A stretch of 64,000 nucleotides of DNA from Roseomonas sp. (GCA_020249865.1 JADCEV010000012.1:1-64000), one strand, 5' to 3'. Positions 9,289 to 17,251 are shown, counted from the stretch's first letter. Program-made: numbers and translations. Notes: a model not told the origin generated them from the letters alone.

Positions 9289-9303
9289 CAGGGACAGCAA
9301 GCC

Positions 9304-9696
9304 ATGAATGAACGCCGCCTGATTTCTTCCGGGTCCAAATTCGAAGCAGAGATTGGCTATTCCCGCGCGGTGGTGGATGGCGATTATGTCTGGGTCTCCG
9401 GCACCACGGGCTATGATTACGCCACCATGACCATCGCGCCTGATGTGGTGGCGCAAGCAGAACAATGCTTCGCCAATATCAGCCGCGCCCTGGCGGAAGC
9501 CGGCTGCACCTTGGATGATGTTGTCCGCGTTCTGACCATTGTGCCGCGACGCGAAGATTGGGAGCCCTGCTGGCCCGTCTTTCGCAAGCATTTCGGCAAG
9601 GCGCGCCCGGCTTCCACGCTGATCCATGCCGGGCTGCAAACCGATATCATGCGCATTGAAGTCGAAGTGACGGCGCGTTTGCCGAAGAAAGGCTGA
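9304..9696 (+). CDS. RidA family protein (reactive imine deaminase / YjgF-like)
   Basis: 130 residues, typical RidA length. RidA proteins hydrolyse reactive enamine/imine intermediates released by PLP enzymes and oxidases. Visible are FEAEIGYSRAVVDGDYVWVSGTTG, described here in part as GYSRAVVDGD and VSGTTGYD, and the C-terminal HAGLQTDIMRIEVEVTA region bearing the conserved Arg and Glu. It may belong to a non-archetypal RidA subgroup. Its position after an amine oxidase and fumarase is compatible with imine detoxification, an inference from context. Confidence 0.87.
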   Translation: MNERRLISSGSKFEAEIGYSRAVVDGDYVWVSGTTGYDYATMTIAPDVVAQAEQCFANISRALAEAGCTLDDVVRVLTIVPRREDWEPCWPVFRKHFGKARPASTLIHAGLQTDIMRIEVEVTARLPKKG

Positions 9697-9701
9697 GCAT
9701 C

Positions 9702-10103
9702 ATGCGTTTCGCCGTGGATCGCCTGGATCATCTGGTCATTACCTGCCGCGATGTGGAAATCTCCGCTTCCTGGTATCAGCGCGTTCTTGGGATGGAGCGA
9801 GAGGAATTCGGCCCGCATCGCCGCACCTCACTCCGCTTCGGGGGGCAGAAGATCAATCTGCGCCCGGTGAACGCGACGCAGGAAGAATGGTTCACCGGGG
9901 CCGCTGGCGGCGTGCCGGGCACGGATGATCTTTGTTTTGTGGTGACGATGAAGTCGGATCAGGTGGCGGAATATCTGCGCGCCTGTGGCGTTGCGGTGGA
10001 AGTCGGCCCGGTTGCAAAAGCAGGTGCGCTAGGACCGATCATGTCGGTTTATTGCCGCGATCCCGATGGCAATTTGATTGAGATCGCGAGTTATTCGGGC
10101 TGA
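9702..10103 (+). CDS. VOC (glyoxalase/bleomycin-resistance fold) family protein
   Basis: 133 residues, one VOC module. It starts with DRLDHLVITCRDVE and ends with VYCRDPDGNLIEIASY, the two half-repeats carrying the metal ligands (His near 8, Glu near 128). The reaction is unknown: glyoxalase, dioxygenase, epimerase or binding role are all possible. It begins 5 bases after ridA and closes the plus-strand run that starts at the EamA gene. Two hairpins beyond the stop (10112-10127 and the strong one at 10205-10240) could end transcription. Confidence 0.85.
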   Translation: MRFAVDRLDHLVITCRDVEISASWYQRVLGMEREEFGPHRRTSLRFGGQKINLRPVNATQEEWFTGAAGGVPGTDDLCFVVTMKSDQVAEYLRACGVAVEVGPVAKAGALGPIMSVYCRDPDGNLIEIASYSG

Positions 10104-10111
10104 ACCAAGCA

Positions 10112-10127
10112 AGGGCGTCATCGCCCT
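10112..10127. terminator. Short hairpin between convergent VOC and Rieske genes
   Basis: AGGGCG, a TCAT loop and CGCCCT form a 6-bp stem in the 30-base gap between two convergent stops. There is no T tract on either side, so on its own it is a weak terminator candidate. Confidence 0.35.
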
Positions 10128-10133
10128 ATGCGC

Positions 10134-10640
10134 TCAAACCTCCACCACCACATAATCGGCTTCAATTTTCACCGGAAATGTCTCCGCCTGATACGGCCCT
10201 TCGACTGCACCACCATCCATCGGCATGGATGGTGGTGCAGAGTCTTTTTCAGCGGCTGATTCACCGCTTCGGGCATGCGCCCTTCGCGGATCAGACGCTA
10301 GCCTTGCCCCCGCTTCTACATGCGCCGGAAAGGCGCGCACCTTGGTCCGGCGTGGATCGAACCAGCTTTTTCCTGTGCGGATATCAAATTCCCAATTATG
10401 CCAGGGGCAGCGCAGCATTTCGCCGGCGCGGGAGAAATGATAGCGCCCCGGTTCATCACTCAGCGTCAGGCCGCACAAAATGCCACCGGAAAGCGCGCTG
10501 CCCTGGTGCGGGCAACGATCGAGCAGCGCGAAAAACTCACCCCCCAGATTGAACACCACAATCTTCTTGCCATCGGCTTCCACCAGCTTCCGGCCACCGG
10601 GCGGGATTTCATCCACCGCCGCAACAATATGCCGCGCCAT
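10134..10640 (-). CDS. Rieske 2Fe-2S ferredoxin-like protein
   Basis: 168 residues. The Rieske cluster ligands are Cys43 and His45 (RCPHQGS) and Cys78 and His81 (RCPWHNWEF). No catalytic mononuclear-iron domain is present, so it is an electron-transfer ferredoxin rather than an oxygenase. Residues about 108-148 form a low-complexity Ala/Arg/Ser/Pro-rich linker before the conserved ending QAETFPVKIEADYVVVEV; a perfect palindrome in the DNA encodes residues 134-146 of it. The start codon shares one base with the stop of the upstream amidohydrolase (TAATG), so three genes are coupled. Partner and substrate are unknown. Confidence 0.9.
   Translation of the reverse strand: MARHIVAAVDEIPPGGRKLVEADGKKIVVFNLGGEFFALLDRCPHQGSALSGGILCGLTLSDEPGRYHFSRAGEMLRCPWHNWEFDIRTGKSWFDPRRTKVRAFPAHVEAGARLASDPRRAHARSGESAAEKDSAPPSMPMDGGAVEGPYQAETFPVKIEADYVVVEV
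10205..10250 (+). terminator. Perfect 16-bp hairpin with T-rich tail, inside the Rieske gene
   Basis: The arms 10205-10220 and 10225-10240 are exact reverse complements with a CGGC tetraloop. On the plus strand the stem is followed by AGAGTCTTTTTC, the layout of a Rho-independent terminator for the run ending with the VOC gene, about 100 bases past its stop. The hairpin lies in the coding sequence of the convergent Rieske gene, where it encodes residues 134-146. The other strand shows no T tract. It could also be a palindromic element inserted in frame. Confidence 0.7.
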
Positions 10641-11746
10641 TACAGCCGATAGAAGCCGCGCGCATTGCCGCCGAAAATCGCGGCGCGCTTTTCTGCCGGA
10701 ATGAAGGACGGAATCGCAATGCGTGGATCGTCAAAATCCCAATGCGGATAATCACTGGCATAGAGAATGCGATCCCAGCCGATCCATTCCATCGCATCCA
10801 GCAAATGCTCGCCCTTCGCCGGTTCTTCAATCGGCTGCGTTGAGACATAGACATGTTCACGCATATATTCGGAAGGTGCCCGCTTCAGATGCGGCACCTC
10901 ATCACGCAGCCGTTTCCAGTTATTGTCGAGCCGCCAGCCGAGGGAAGGCATCCAGCCAAAGCCGCATTCGATCATCACGATCTTGAGCGTGGGGAAGCGT
11001 TCAAACACGCCTTCCACCACGAAGGACGCGACTTGGGCTTGGGCACTGGTCGCGTGTTCCTGAACTTCTTCGACATAAAAGGAAGGCCAGCCGCCATTCG
11101 TCATGGCATTGCCGGAAAAGCCAAAGGCATGGATGCCAATCGGCAGGCCCACTTCCGCCGCGGCCTCATAAATCGGCCAATAGCGCTTGCGGCCAAGCGG
11201 TTCGGAAGTGCGGCTCATCAGCAGTACCTGGCAAAAACGGCCATCACCGCCGCGGCTGCGGATTTCAGCGGCTGATGCTGCCGCATCCTCATAAGGCACC
11301 ACGATGGAAGCGCGCAGCCGCGCATCATGATCCACCCAATGCGCCAATTGCCATTCATTCACCGCATGGGCGAGCGCGCCTGAAAGATCATCATTCACAT
11401 CGCCCTGGCCCGATGGCTGCAAGGGGTTGAGCACGCCAATATCCAGCCCGTAATGATCGAGAAACTGCTTTTGAACAAAGCCAAGATCGGAAGCGGGCGG
11501 CTGGCCCTGCGGCCCCCAGGCATCGCGCCGGCTCGCCAAGGGGGCCGCCTTCGGGAAAGGATAGCCCTTGTGAAAGCCATGCCGCGCATGAATGCCGTAG
11601 GTGGTAAGGCGATGCCACATGGCGTCGGTCATGAAGGGCCGGTATTCGCCCAAATCGGCGCAGCGCGGGTGGATATCGCAATCCACCAGGCCAAGCGTAG
11701 CAGCGGCGGGCCTGCCAGGGGCGGCGATGGGGCGGATGATGTTCAT
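10640..11746 (-). CDS. PF04909-type amidohydrolase/decarboxylase (first of a pair)
   Basis: 368 residues, TIM-barrel metal-dependent hydrolase related to ACMSD-type decarboxylases. Metal ligands appear as D-x-H (DCDIHP, Asp24/His26), a histidine in PIGIHAFG, and an aspartate in YASDYPHWDFD. The catalytic histidine usual at strand 6 is replaced by Glu in IECGFGWMPSLGWRLD, a variant common in uncharacterised family members. Decarboxylase or C-C hydrolase activity is possible. Its start overlaps the stop of the second amidohydrolase (ATGA) and its stop overlaps the Rieske start, so the three proteins are made together. Confidence 0.87.
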   Translation of the reverse strand: MNIIRPIAAPGRPAAATLGLVDCDIHPRCADLGEYRPFMTDAMWHRLTTYGIHARHGFHKGYPFPKAAPLASRRDAWGPQGQPPASDLGFVQKQFLDHYGLDIGVLNPLQPSGQGDVNDDLSGALAHAVNEWQLAHWVDHDARLRASIVVPYEDAAASAAEIRSRGGDGRFCQVLLMSRTSEPLGRKRYWPIYEAAAEVGLPIGIHAFGFSGNAMTNGGWPSFYVEEVQEHATSAQAQVASFVVEGVFERFPTLKIVMIECGFGWMPSLGWRLDNNWKRLRDEVPHLKRAPSEYMREHVYVSTQPIEEPAKGEHLLDAMEWIGWDRILYASDYPHWDFDDPRIAIPSFIPAEKRAAIFGGNARGFYRL

Positions 11747-12804
11747 GCCGGGACTCCCTCCCTAAGCCTGTTATAGGTCGCGCGAGGGTTATCCACCATG
11801 ATTTTCTTGAGCAAGCCGGGATCAAGCCCCTGCGGCACGGTCGCGTCGCCCTCAAAATGTGCATGCGGCCAATCGGAAGACCAGAGCAGCAATTCATCTG
11901 ACCCCAAATGCTCCATCAGCCTTGCCATGGTATCGGCTTCTTCCGGCACATCCAGCGGGCGAATGGAAAGCCGCACATGATCGCGCACGTAATCCGATGG
12001 CGGGCGATCCAGCCAGGGCACTTCAAAGCGCACGCCCTTCCAGGATTTCACCAGCCGCCACAGGAAGGATGGCAGCCAGGACACGCCGCTTTCCAGCAGC
12101 ACGACCTTCAGCTTTGGGAATTTCACAAACACGCCTTCCGTGATCAGCGACGCCAGTGAGGATTGGAACCCCATCGAATTCGCCGTGTATTCCTCAAGAT
12201 AATAGGAAGGCCAGCCGACCGAGGTGACAGGGTGGCGCCAATTGCTGCCGGCATGAATGGCAAGCGGCATGTCATGGCGGGACAGCGCCTCATAGACCGG
12301 CCACCATTCGCGCCGACCCAGCGGGATTTCCCCCATGCAAAGCGTCATGGCCTGCACGAAACGGTGATCGGGGGCGAGGCGTTCAATCTCGGCCAGAGAT
12401 TCCTCAATGGCATTGGGCAGCAGGATGGCAGCGCGCAGGCGCTGATCACCCTCCAGCCATTCGGCGCGGATCCAATCATTCACCGCGCGCGCAAAGGCAG
12501 CGGAAAGATCACGGCTGAAGGGAAGCTGGGCCGGGAAAAGCGGGTTGAGGATGCCGGTGCCAACCTGCCAGCGATCCAGCACCTGCGCTTGCAGGGTTTC
12601 CAGCTTGCAGGGCGCCTCCCCTTTCGGGCCACGCCAATCGGCGCGTACGGTGGTGGGCGCGGCAGGCGGCCAGGATGCGCTTTCAAGCTGAGAAACGCCG
12701 CGTTCCTTGAGGCTCGTGCGCCAATGCTGATCCATGTAGGGAAACAGGCTCGCCATGGACGGCAGGCCCGGATGTAGATCGCAATCTATTGCCGCTTCGG
12801 TCAC
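11743..12804 (-). CDS. PF04909-type amidohydrolase/decarboxylase (second of a pair)
   Basis: 353 residues, paralogous in plan to the adjacent gene: D-x-H at Asp9/His11 (DCDLHP), a histidine in PLAIHAGS, Glu instead of His in LESGVSWLPSFLWRL, and aspartate in SSDWPHAHFEGD. The two may form a hetero-oligomer or act in sequence. It starts at GTG 12804 with AGGAGGA 5 bases upstream, and an 8-bp inverted repeat lies immediately before that. It is the first gene of the three-gene unit ending in the Rieske ferredoxin. The substrate is unknown. Confidence 0.87.
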   Translation of the reverse strand: MTEAAIDCDLHPGLPSMASLFPYMDQHWRTSLKERGVSQLESASWPPAAPTTVRADWRGPKGEAPCKLETLQAQVLDRWQVGTGILNPLFPAQLPFSRDLSAAFARAVNDWIRAEWLEGDQRLRAAILLPNAIEESLAEIERLAPDHRFVQAMTLCMGEIPLGRREWWPVYEALSRHDMPLAIHAGSNWRHPVTSVGWPSYYLEEYTANSMGFQSSLASLITEGVFVKFPKLKVVLLESGVSWLPSFLWRLVKSWKGVRFEVPWLDRPPSDYVRDHVRLSIRPLDVPEEADTMARLMEHLGSDELLLWSSDWPHAHFEGDATVPQGLDPGLLKKIMVDNPRATYNRLREGVPA

Positions 12805-12811
12805 GGTTCCT

Positions 12812-12838
12812 CCTGCGCTTCATCCAGCATAGCGCAGG
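12812..12838. promoter_or_regulatory. 8-bp perfect inverted repeat upstream of the amidohydrolase operon
   Basis: CCTGCGCT and AGCGCAGG are separated by 11 bases, next to the Shine-Dalgarno of the first amidohydrolase. The dyad spacing suits a dimeric regulator, or a 5'-leader hairpin affecting ribosome access. Confidence 0.4.
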
Positions 12839-12892
12839 TTGAGCATCCCCCCTTTTCCGGGGGCGATCAATGGGGTTGGGTTTGGGCCTTGG

Positions 12893-12916
12893 CCCGCCCG
12901 GCAATCACCGGGCGGG
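12893..12916 (-). terminator. Hairpin after the solute-binding protein gene
   Basis: On the minus strand CCCGCCCGG, a six-base loop and CCGGGCGGG form a perfect 9-bp GC stem 16 bases past the stop of the family-5 binding protein. No T tract follows, so termination may be partial or Rho-assisted. It separates that gene from the amidohydrolase operon downstream. Confidence 0.5.
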
Positions 12917-12931
12917 GCATTGCATCAGGCG

Positions 12932-14509
12932 CTATTGCCCATAGCGCACAAAGCGAAGCTGGATGTAATTATCCGCCGTCTGCACCACATTCCAGCCCTG
13001 GCGCACCGCCCAGACAATCTGCTGCTGGTGCAGCGGGATATAGCCGACATCATTCTGGATCACCTTGCCCGCTTCGGTGATCAGCCCTTGGCGGGTGGCC
13101 TGATTGGTTTCCACCGCAATGCGGCTGATCAGCTCATCCAGCCGAGGGTTGGAATAGCCGCCATTGTTGAAAATACCGCGCGTGCCATCGCGCGTGCCGG
13201 CCAGGTTGAACAGCGCGTTATGCGCGTCCGATGTCGCCGGTGTCCAACCCAGCAGATAGAAGCTGGTATTGTAACGCGGCGCATTGATTTCCGCGAAGAA
13301 GCGCGCGCGGGTCTGCGCATTCAGCGTTACGCGGATATTGATGCGCGCCAGCATCGCAACCACGGCGGTGCAGATCGCCTCATCATTCACATAGCGGTCA
13401 TTCGGGCAATCCAACGTCACGCCAAAGCCATTCGGATAGCCCGCTTCGGTCAGCAGCCGACGCGCTTCGTTCAGATCAACGCGCGGGCGCTGGTCATCTT
13501 CCTCACGGAAGCCATTCACGCCCGGCCCATAGATCAGGTTTGTCGGGCGGGATTGACCGCGCATGACGCTGCGCTGAATGGCGCTGGTGTCTATCGCCAA
13601 TTGCATGGCACGACGCACGCGCACATCCTGGAAGGGATTCTTGCCCTGCACATCGGACTTCAGTAGCTGCGGGCGCATCTGATCCATGCCAAGATAGATG
13701 GTGCGCAGTTCCGGCCCCTGGATAATGCGCACACCTGGTGAGCGCGAAATCCGGTCCACATCCTGCGGCGGCACGGTATAGACAAAATCCATCTCACCCG
13801 ACAGCAGTGCGGCCACGCGCGTTGCATCATTGGAAATGATGTTCAATTCGGCGCGCGTAATGTTATGAACCGGCCTGTCCCACCAATTGGGATTCGGCGC
13901 GACAACCGTACGCCGATCCGGCTCACGCGAGACGAGAATGAAGGGGCCAGTGCCCATGGCATTGCGCGTGGCGAAGTTTTCCTCGCGCGTGGTCAAATCC
14001 GCGGGGCGCGTCGCGTTGTTGCGCTCGGCCCAGGCGCGGCTAAACATACCCCAATTGGTGATTTCCTGCAGCAGGATCGGGTTGGGGACCGTGGTTTCGA
14101 AATCCACCGTGTGATCATCAATCTTGCGAACTTCCTTCACGGAAGCGAGCACACCTTGCACATTGGAACCAGGTGCGCGGGCGCGCTGTACGCTGAACAC
14201 AACATCATCAGCAGTGAAGGGCGTGCCATCCGAAAACCGCACACCGCGGCGCAGATGAAAACGCCAGATGGTCGGCTGCGGCTGTTCCCAGCGTTCGGCA
14301 AGCGCGGCTTCCACCTTGCCTTCATGATCACGCCGCACCAGCGGTTCATAGAAATTGGACCCGAAGGCGAGCAGGAAGGTTTCCTGCCGCGTATACGGGT
14401 CCATGGAATTCACATCGCCATCATTGGCCCAGCGGAACACATTGGCCTCCGCAGACAGGGTGGAGCCGGCCAGCAGGGCGGCGGCAAGGGTAAGGCGGCG
14501 CAACAACAT
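12932..14509 (-). CDS. ABC transporter substrate-binding protein, family 5 (peptide/opine/nickel type)
   Basis: 525 residues from ATG 14509 (GGGAGAGA lies upstream; the longer in-frame start at 14566 is unlikely). An N-terminal secretion signal (about 1-22, LLRRLTLAAALLAG then cleavage near SAEA) precedes a periplasmic SBP_bac_5 domain: YTRQETF, WRFHLRRGVRFSDGTPFTADDV near 85-106 (a family hallmark) and repeated ligand-pocket segments. It would deliver an oligopeptide or similar solute to an ABC permease, but no permease or ATPase gene is nearby. It precedes the amidohydrolase-Rieske operon on the same strand, separated by a terminator-like hairpin. Confidence 0.9.
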   Translation of the reverse strand: MLLRRLTLAAALLAGSTLSAEANVFRWANDGDVNSMDPYTRQETFLLAFGSNFYEPLVRRDHEGKVEAALAERWEQPQPTIWRFHLRRGVRFSDGTPFTADDVVFSVQRARAPGSNVQGVLASVKEVRKIDDHTVDFETTVPNPILLQEITNWGMFSRAWAERNNATRPADLTTREENFATRNAMGTGPFILVSREPDRRTVVAPNPNWWDRPVHNITRAELNIISNDATRVAALLSGEMDFVYTVPPQDVDRISRSPGVRIIQGPELRTIYLGMDQMRPQLLKSDVQGKNPFQDVRVRRAMQLAIDTSAIQRSVMRGQSRPTNLIYGPGVNGFREEDDQRPRVDLNEARRLLTEAGYPNGFGVTLDCPNDRYVNDEAICTAVVAMLARINIRVTLNAQTRARFFAEINAPRYNTSFYLLGWTPATSDAHNALFNLAGTRDGTRGIFNNGGYSNPRLDELISRIAVETNQATRQGLITEAGKVIQNDVGYIPLHQQQIVWAVRQGWNVVQTADNYIQLRFVRYGQ

Positions 14510-14590
14510 GAAGCATTCTCTCCCACAAGAACGTGACCCGGACCTTTTAGGGCTTTTGCGCGTCACGAAAAAGCGGATTCAGCAGGCAAG

Positions 14591-14624
14591 AAAAAAGCCC
14601 CTCTTCCGGCGGAAAAGGGGCTTT
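14591..14624 (-). terminator. Intrinsic terminator of the F0 ATP synthase operon
   Basis: Read on the minus strand, AAAGCCCCTTTTCC and GGAAGAGGGGCTTT pair around a GCC loop (one U-G wobble) and continue into TTTTTT. It lies 22 bases after the atpF stop and is the clearest Rho-independent terminator in the window. Confidence 0.9.
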
Positions 14625-14646
14625 GATCAGGGGGTACGGTGCGCTT

Positions 14647-15153
14647 TCAGGCGACGCGCAACGCCCGCGGCAAATCCGCCACGCTCCGGTCAATCATGGC
14701 GCCATCGGCCGCGGCATCCATGGTTTCCGCCAACACGGCCCGCGCCGCTGAAGCGGCAATATCAGCCGCCATGTTGCGCACCTCGGCAATCGCGCTCGCC
14801 TCTGCCGCGGCAATACGCTGCATGGCAAGCTGCTTGCGCCGTTCGGCGGAGGCTTCGGCCTCGGCAGCGGCAGCAGTGGCAATGCGTGCCGCTTCGGTCT
14901 TGGCGCGCGCCAGAAGCTCAGCGGCTTCCTTCACCGCCTCAGCCCGCGCGGCTTCGGCTTCCTTCAGCTTGGCTTCGGCTTCAAGACGAAGCCTATTCGC
15001 CTCATCAATCCGCTTTCGAATGTCATCGGCGCGGGAATCGAGCGCACCGGTGCCGGCCTTCCAAAGTTTGCTGCCAAGCAGCATGAAAAACAGGACAAAG
15101 GAAACCGCGACCCAGAATTTCGGATCAGCGAAAAAAGAAGCAGAGCCTTGCAT
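14647..15153 (-). CDS. atpF: F0F1 ATP synthase subunit b
   Basis: 168 residues. One N-terminal membrane helix (about 10-27, FWVAVSFVLFFMLLGSKL) is followed by a long Ala/Glu/Lys-rich amphipathic helix, typical of the peripheral stalk that holds F1 static against the rotating c-ring. It is the last gene of the I-a-c-b'-b unit, and its start sits at the stop of the b' gene (15153 shared). A strong terminator follows. Confidence 0.93.
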   Translation of the reverse strand: MQGSASFFADPKFWVAVSFVLFFMLLGSKLWKAGTGALDSRADDIRKRIDEANRLRLEAEAKLKEAEAARAEAVKEAAELLARAKTEAARIATAAAAEAEASAERRKQLAMQRIAAAEASAIAEVRNMAADIAASAARAVLAETMDAAADGAMIDRSVADLPRALRVA

Positions 15154-15755
15154 CAGGAAATCCCCCTGGCTGCGGCTTCACGCTGCACCGCTGCCTGCAC
15201 CTTGCCGGCATCAGAGCTTGCGCCAAGCTTGGAAAGCAGGGCTTCAACAGTTTCACCAGCCACCTGACGCACCGCACCAAGTGCCGATTTGCGGCCCTGA
15301 TCGATGCGGGCTTCGGCTTCCGAAATCTGCTTGGCAAGCGCTGCGTTCAAGGCTTCCGCCTTCGCGTCCATTTCCTGCTGGGCGGCTTGCATCGCAGCAT
15401 TGACTGCGGCTTGCGCTTCAGCACGGGCGGTTTGCGTCGCTTCACGCTGCGCGGCAATGGCCGCTTCGGCGGATTGCATGGCAGCGCGGGCCGCTTCCAG
15501 ATCACTTTCAATGCGTTGACGGCGATTTTCGATCACCGCACCCAGCCGCGGCAGGGCCACGAAGGACAGCAGCAGGAAAAGCGCAAAGAAAATGATGACT
15601 TGCCAAACAACCTGGCCGATCAGCAATGGCCCTTGGACCGGGTGGCCAAAGGCAAGCTGGGGCATCCCTTCCACCGGCGGACCACCGGCAGAACTGGCTG
15701 CCCAGGCAAGCGCAGGCATGGCACTGAGCGTCATCGCAAGCAGTATTCGGCGCAT
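15153..15755 (-). CDS. atpF2: F0F1 ATP synthase subunit b'
   Basis: 200 residues from ATG 15755, preceded by GAGAGGG; an in-frame start at 15797 has no such site. A signal-like N-terminus (about 1-22, RRILLAMTLSAMPALAWA) precedes a second hydrophobic helix (about 52-72, VVWQVIIFFALFLLLSF) and the charged stalk helix. It is the second b-type subunit, typical of photosynthetic bacteria and many alphaproteobacteria, forming a b/b' heterodimer. The leading hydrophobic segment may be cleaved. Confidence 0.9.
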   Translation of the reverse strand: MRRILLAMTLSAMPALAWAASSAGGPPVEGMPQLAFGHPVQGPLLIGQVVWQVIIFFALFLLLSFVALPRLGAVIENRRQRIESDLEAARAAMQSAEAAIAAQREATQTARAEAQAAVNAAMQAAQQEMDAKAEALNAALAKQISEAEARIDQGRKSALGAVRQVAGETVEALLSKLGASSDAGKVQAAVQREAAARGIS

Positions 15756-15857
15756 CGGCTTACCCTCTCGCGGCCAAAGAACGTCGGGCCGGGGCATGGC
15801 ACAAGGCCGGCCCCGAAACCAAACGGCCCCAGCCCAAACCGGCCAGGGCCCCAGCCA

Positions 15858-16082
15858 TCACGCGAACAGGATAAGGAAGGCGATGAGCAGCGCGAAAAGC
15901 GCCACAGCTTCCGTCAGCGCGAAGCCCAGAATGCCGATCGGGAACACGGCATCACGGGCGGCCGGGTTGCGGGCAACGCTGGTGATCAGCGCGGAGAAGA
16001 TATTGCCAATCCCGAGACCCACGCCGAACAGCGCAATAACGGCGATACCGGCACCAAGGGCCTTCGCAGCAGCAACTTCCAT
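15858..16082 (-). CDS. atpE: F0F1 ATP synthase subunit c
   Basis: 74 residues, two membrane helices joined by a polar loop (RNPAARD near 39-44). The ion-carrying carboxylate is Glu58 in [13 protein letters not shown]. Repeated glycines in GVGLGIGN allow tight packing in the c-ring. The motifs fit proton rather than sodium coupling, though this is not certain. It lies between the a and b' genes, with short 50-100 base gaps on both sides. Confidence 0.96.
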   Translation of the reverse strand: MEVAAAKALGAGIAVIALFGVGLGIGNIFSALITSVARNPAARDAVFPIGILGFALTEAVALFALLIAFLILFA

Positions 16083-16136
16083 GACACATTCCTTCCGTTT
16101 GACTTCAACAGATTTCCGAAAAACACCCAGCGTTCG

Positions 16137-16898
16137 TCAGTGCAGATGCACCGCGTCGTGGAGATAGATGCTCGTCAAGATGGCGAACACATAGGCCTGG
16201 AGGAAAGCCACCAGGAACTCAAACCCTACAAGGGCGATGTTCACACTAAGGGGCAACACCGCCACGAAGGGACCAACCGCGCCAAGGCTACCCAGCAGGA
16301 CCACGAAGGTGGCAAACACCTTCAGCATCACGTGCCCCGCCACCATATTCGCGAACAGGCGGACGGAAAGGCTGACAACGCGGGAGAAATAGGAAATCAC
16401 TTCAACCGGGATGATGATCGGTGCCAGCCAGATAGGCGCACCTTCCGGGAAGAAGTAACTGAAAAAATGCATGCCGTGGCGCATCAGCGCAATCACCGTC
16501 ACGGTCACGAAGACAATCACCGCCAGCGTCAGCGTCACCGCGATGTGAGAGGTGAAGGTGAAGGAATACGGCAGCATGCCAAGCAGGTTGCCAAACAACA
16601 CGAACATGAAAATGGCGAAGACGAAGGGGAAATACTTTTTCCCTTCACTGCCGATCTGTTCAGTCACCATGCCTTGGATGAATTCGTAACTGGCTTCGCC
16701 GAGCGATTGCAGCCGCCCCGGAATCATCGCGCCGCGCGCAGCGGCCGCCATAACGAACAGCGTGATCAGGCCAAGGGCCAATAGCATGAATGCATTGGAC
16801 TGGCTGAAGCCGACGGACTGCCCGAAGAAGCCCAAAAAGGGCGTCAATTCGAACTGACTCAGCGCGTCAATCGTCTTGCCTTCCTTTGCCACCGGCAA
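16137..16898 (-). CDS. atpB: F0F1 ATP synthase subunit a
   Basis: 253 residues, five to six membrane helices. The essential arginine of the half-channel is Arg180 in SLSVRLFANMVAGHV. Other landmarks are FFGQSVGFSQSN near 24-35 and FGNLLGMLPYSFTFTSH near 102-118. The C-terminus ends in the helix LTSIYLHDAVHLH. It forms the stator side of the proton path against the c-ring. It follows atpI after 29 bases in the same operon. Confidence 0.96.
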   Translation of the reverse strand: MPVAKEGKTIDALSQFELTPFLGFFGQSVGFSQSNAFMLLALGLITLFVMAAAARGAMIPGRLQSLGEASYEFIQGMVTEQIGSEGKKYFPFVFAIFMFVLFGNLLGMLPYSFTFTSHIAVTLTLAVIVFVTVTVIALMRHGMHFFSYFFPEGAPIWLAPIIIPVEVISYFSRVVSLSVRLFANMVAGHVMLKVFATFVVLLGSLGAVGPFVAVLPLSVNIALVGFEFLVAFLQAYVFAILTSIYLHDAVHLH

Positions 16899-16927
16899 AC
16901 CCCTCGTCTCTCAGATCATGTCACGCG

Positions 16928-17212
16928 CTAACGGCGACGCGGGTTGAAAAGGCGATACACATTCAACACCCCGGCGACGCTGCCCATGACGAAAAACACC
17001 AGGAAGAGCCAAGGCCAAGTGCCGAGCCAGCGATCGAGTACCCACCCGATGCCGATCCCAACCACAAGGGCCGAGACAACCTCAACCCCTGCGCGCAGCC
17101 CGATTCCCCATGGCCCTGTTGGCAAGCCTTTTTGGCCGTTCGGGCCAATTTCAAGCCCTTCGCGAGCCCGTGCTTGCCTTAACCGTTCATGAAGGTCCGG
17201 CTGATTAGTCAC
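16928..17212 (-). CDS. atpI: AtpZ/AtpI family protein (ATP synthase subunit I)
   Basis: 94 residues from GTG 17212, with GGGGAG about 7 bases upstream. A charged N-terminal helix (HERLRQARAREGLE) is followed by two membrane helices (about 38-60 and 68-88) with GWVLDRWLGTWPWLF. AtpI/AtpZ proteins assist c-ring assembly or Mg import for the synthase. It is the first gene of the F0 unit, directly downstream of a TTGACA promoter. Confidence 0.88.
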   Translation of the reverse strand: MTNQPDLHERLRQARAREGLEIGPNGQKGLPTGPWGIGLRAGVEVVSALVVGIGIGWVLDRWLGTWPWLFLVFFVMGSVAGVLNVYRLFNPRRR

Positions 17213-17251
17213 CTTTTGCTCCCCAGGCGTACCGCGCCAGAAGGCGTCGGG

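Noticed and set aside
15387-16784. 465-residue plus-strand open frame opposite the F0 genes
   Set aside because: Runs antisense through b', c and a subunit genes; composition (His/Gln/Arg) is that of a shadow frame.
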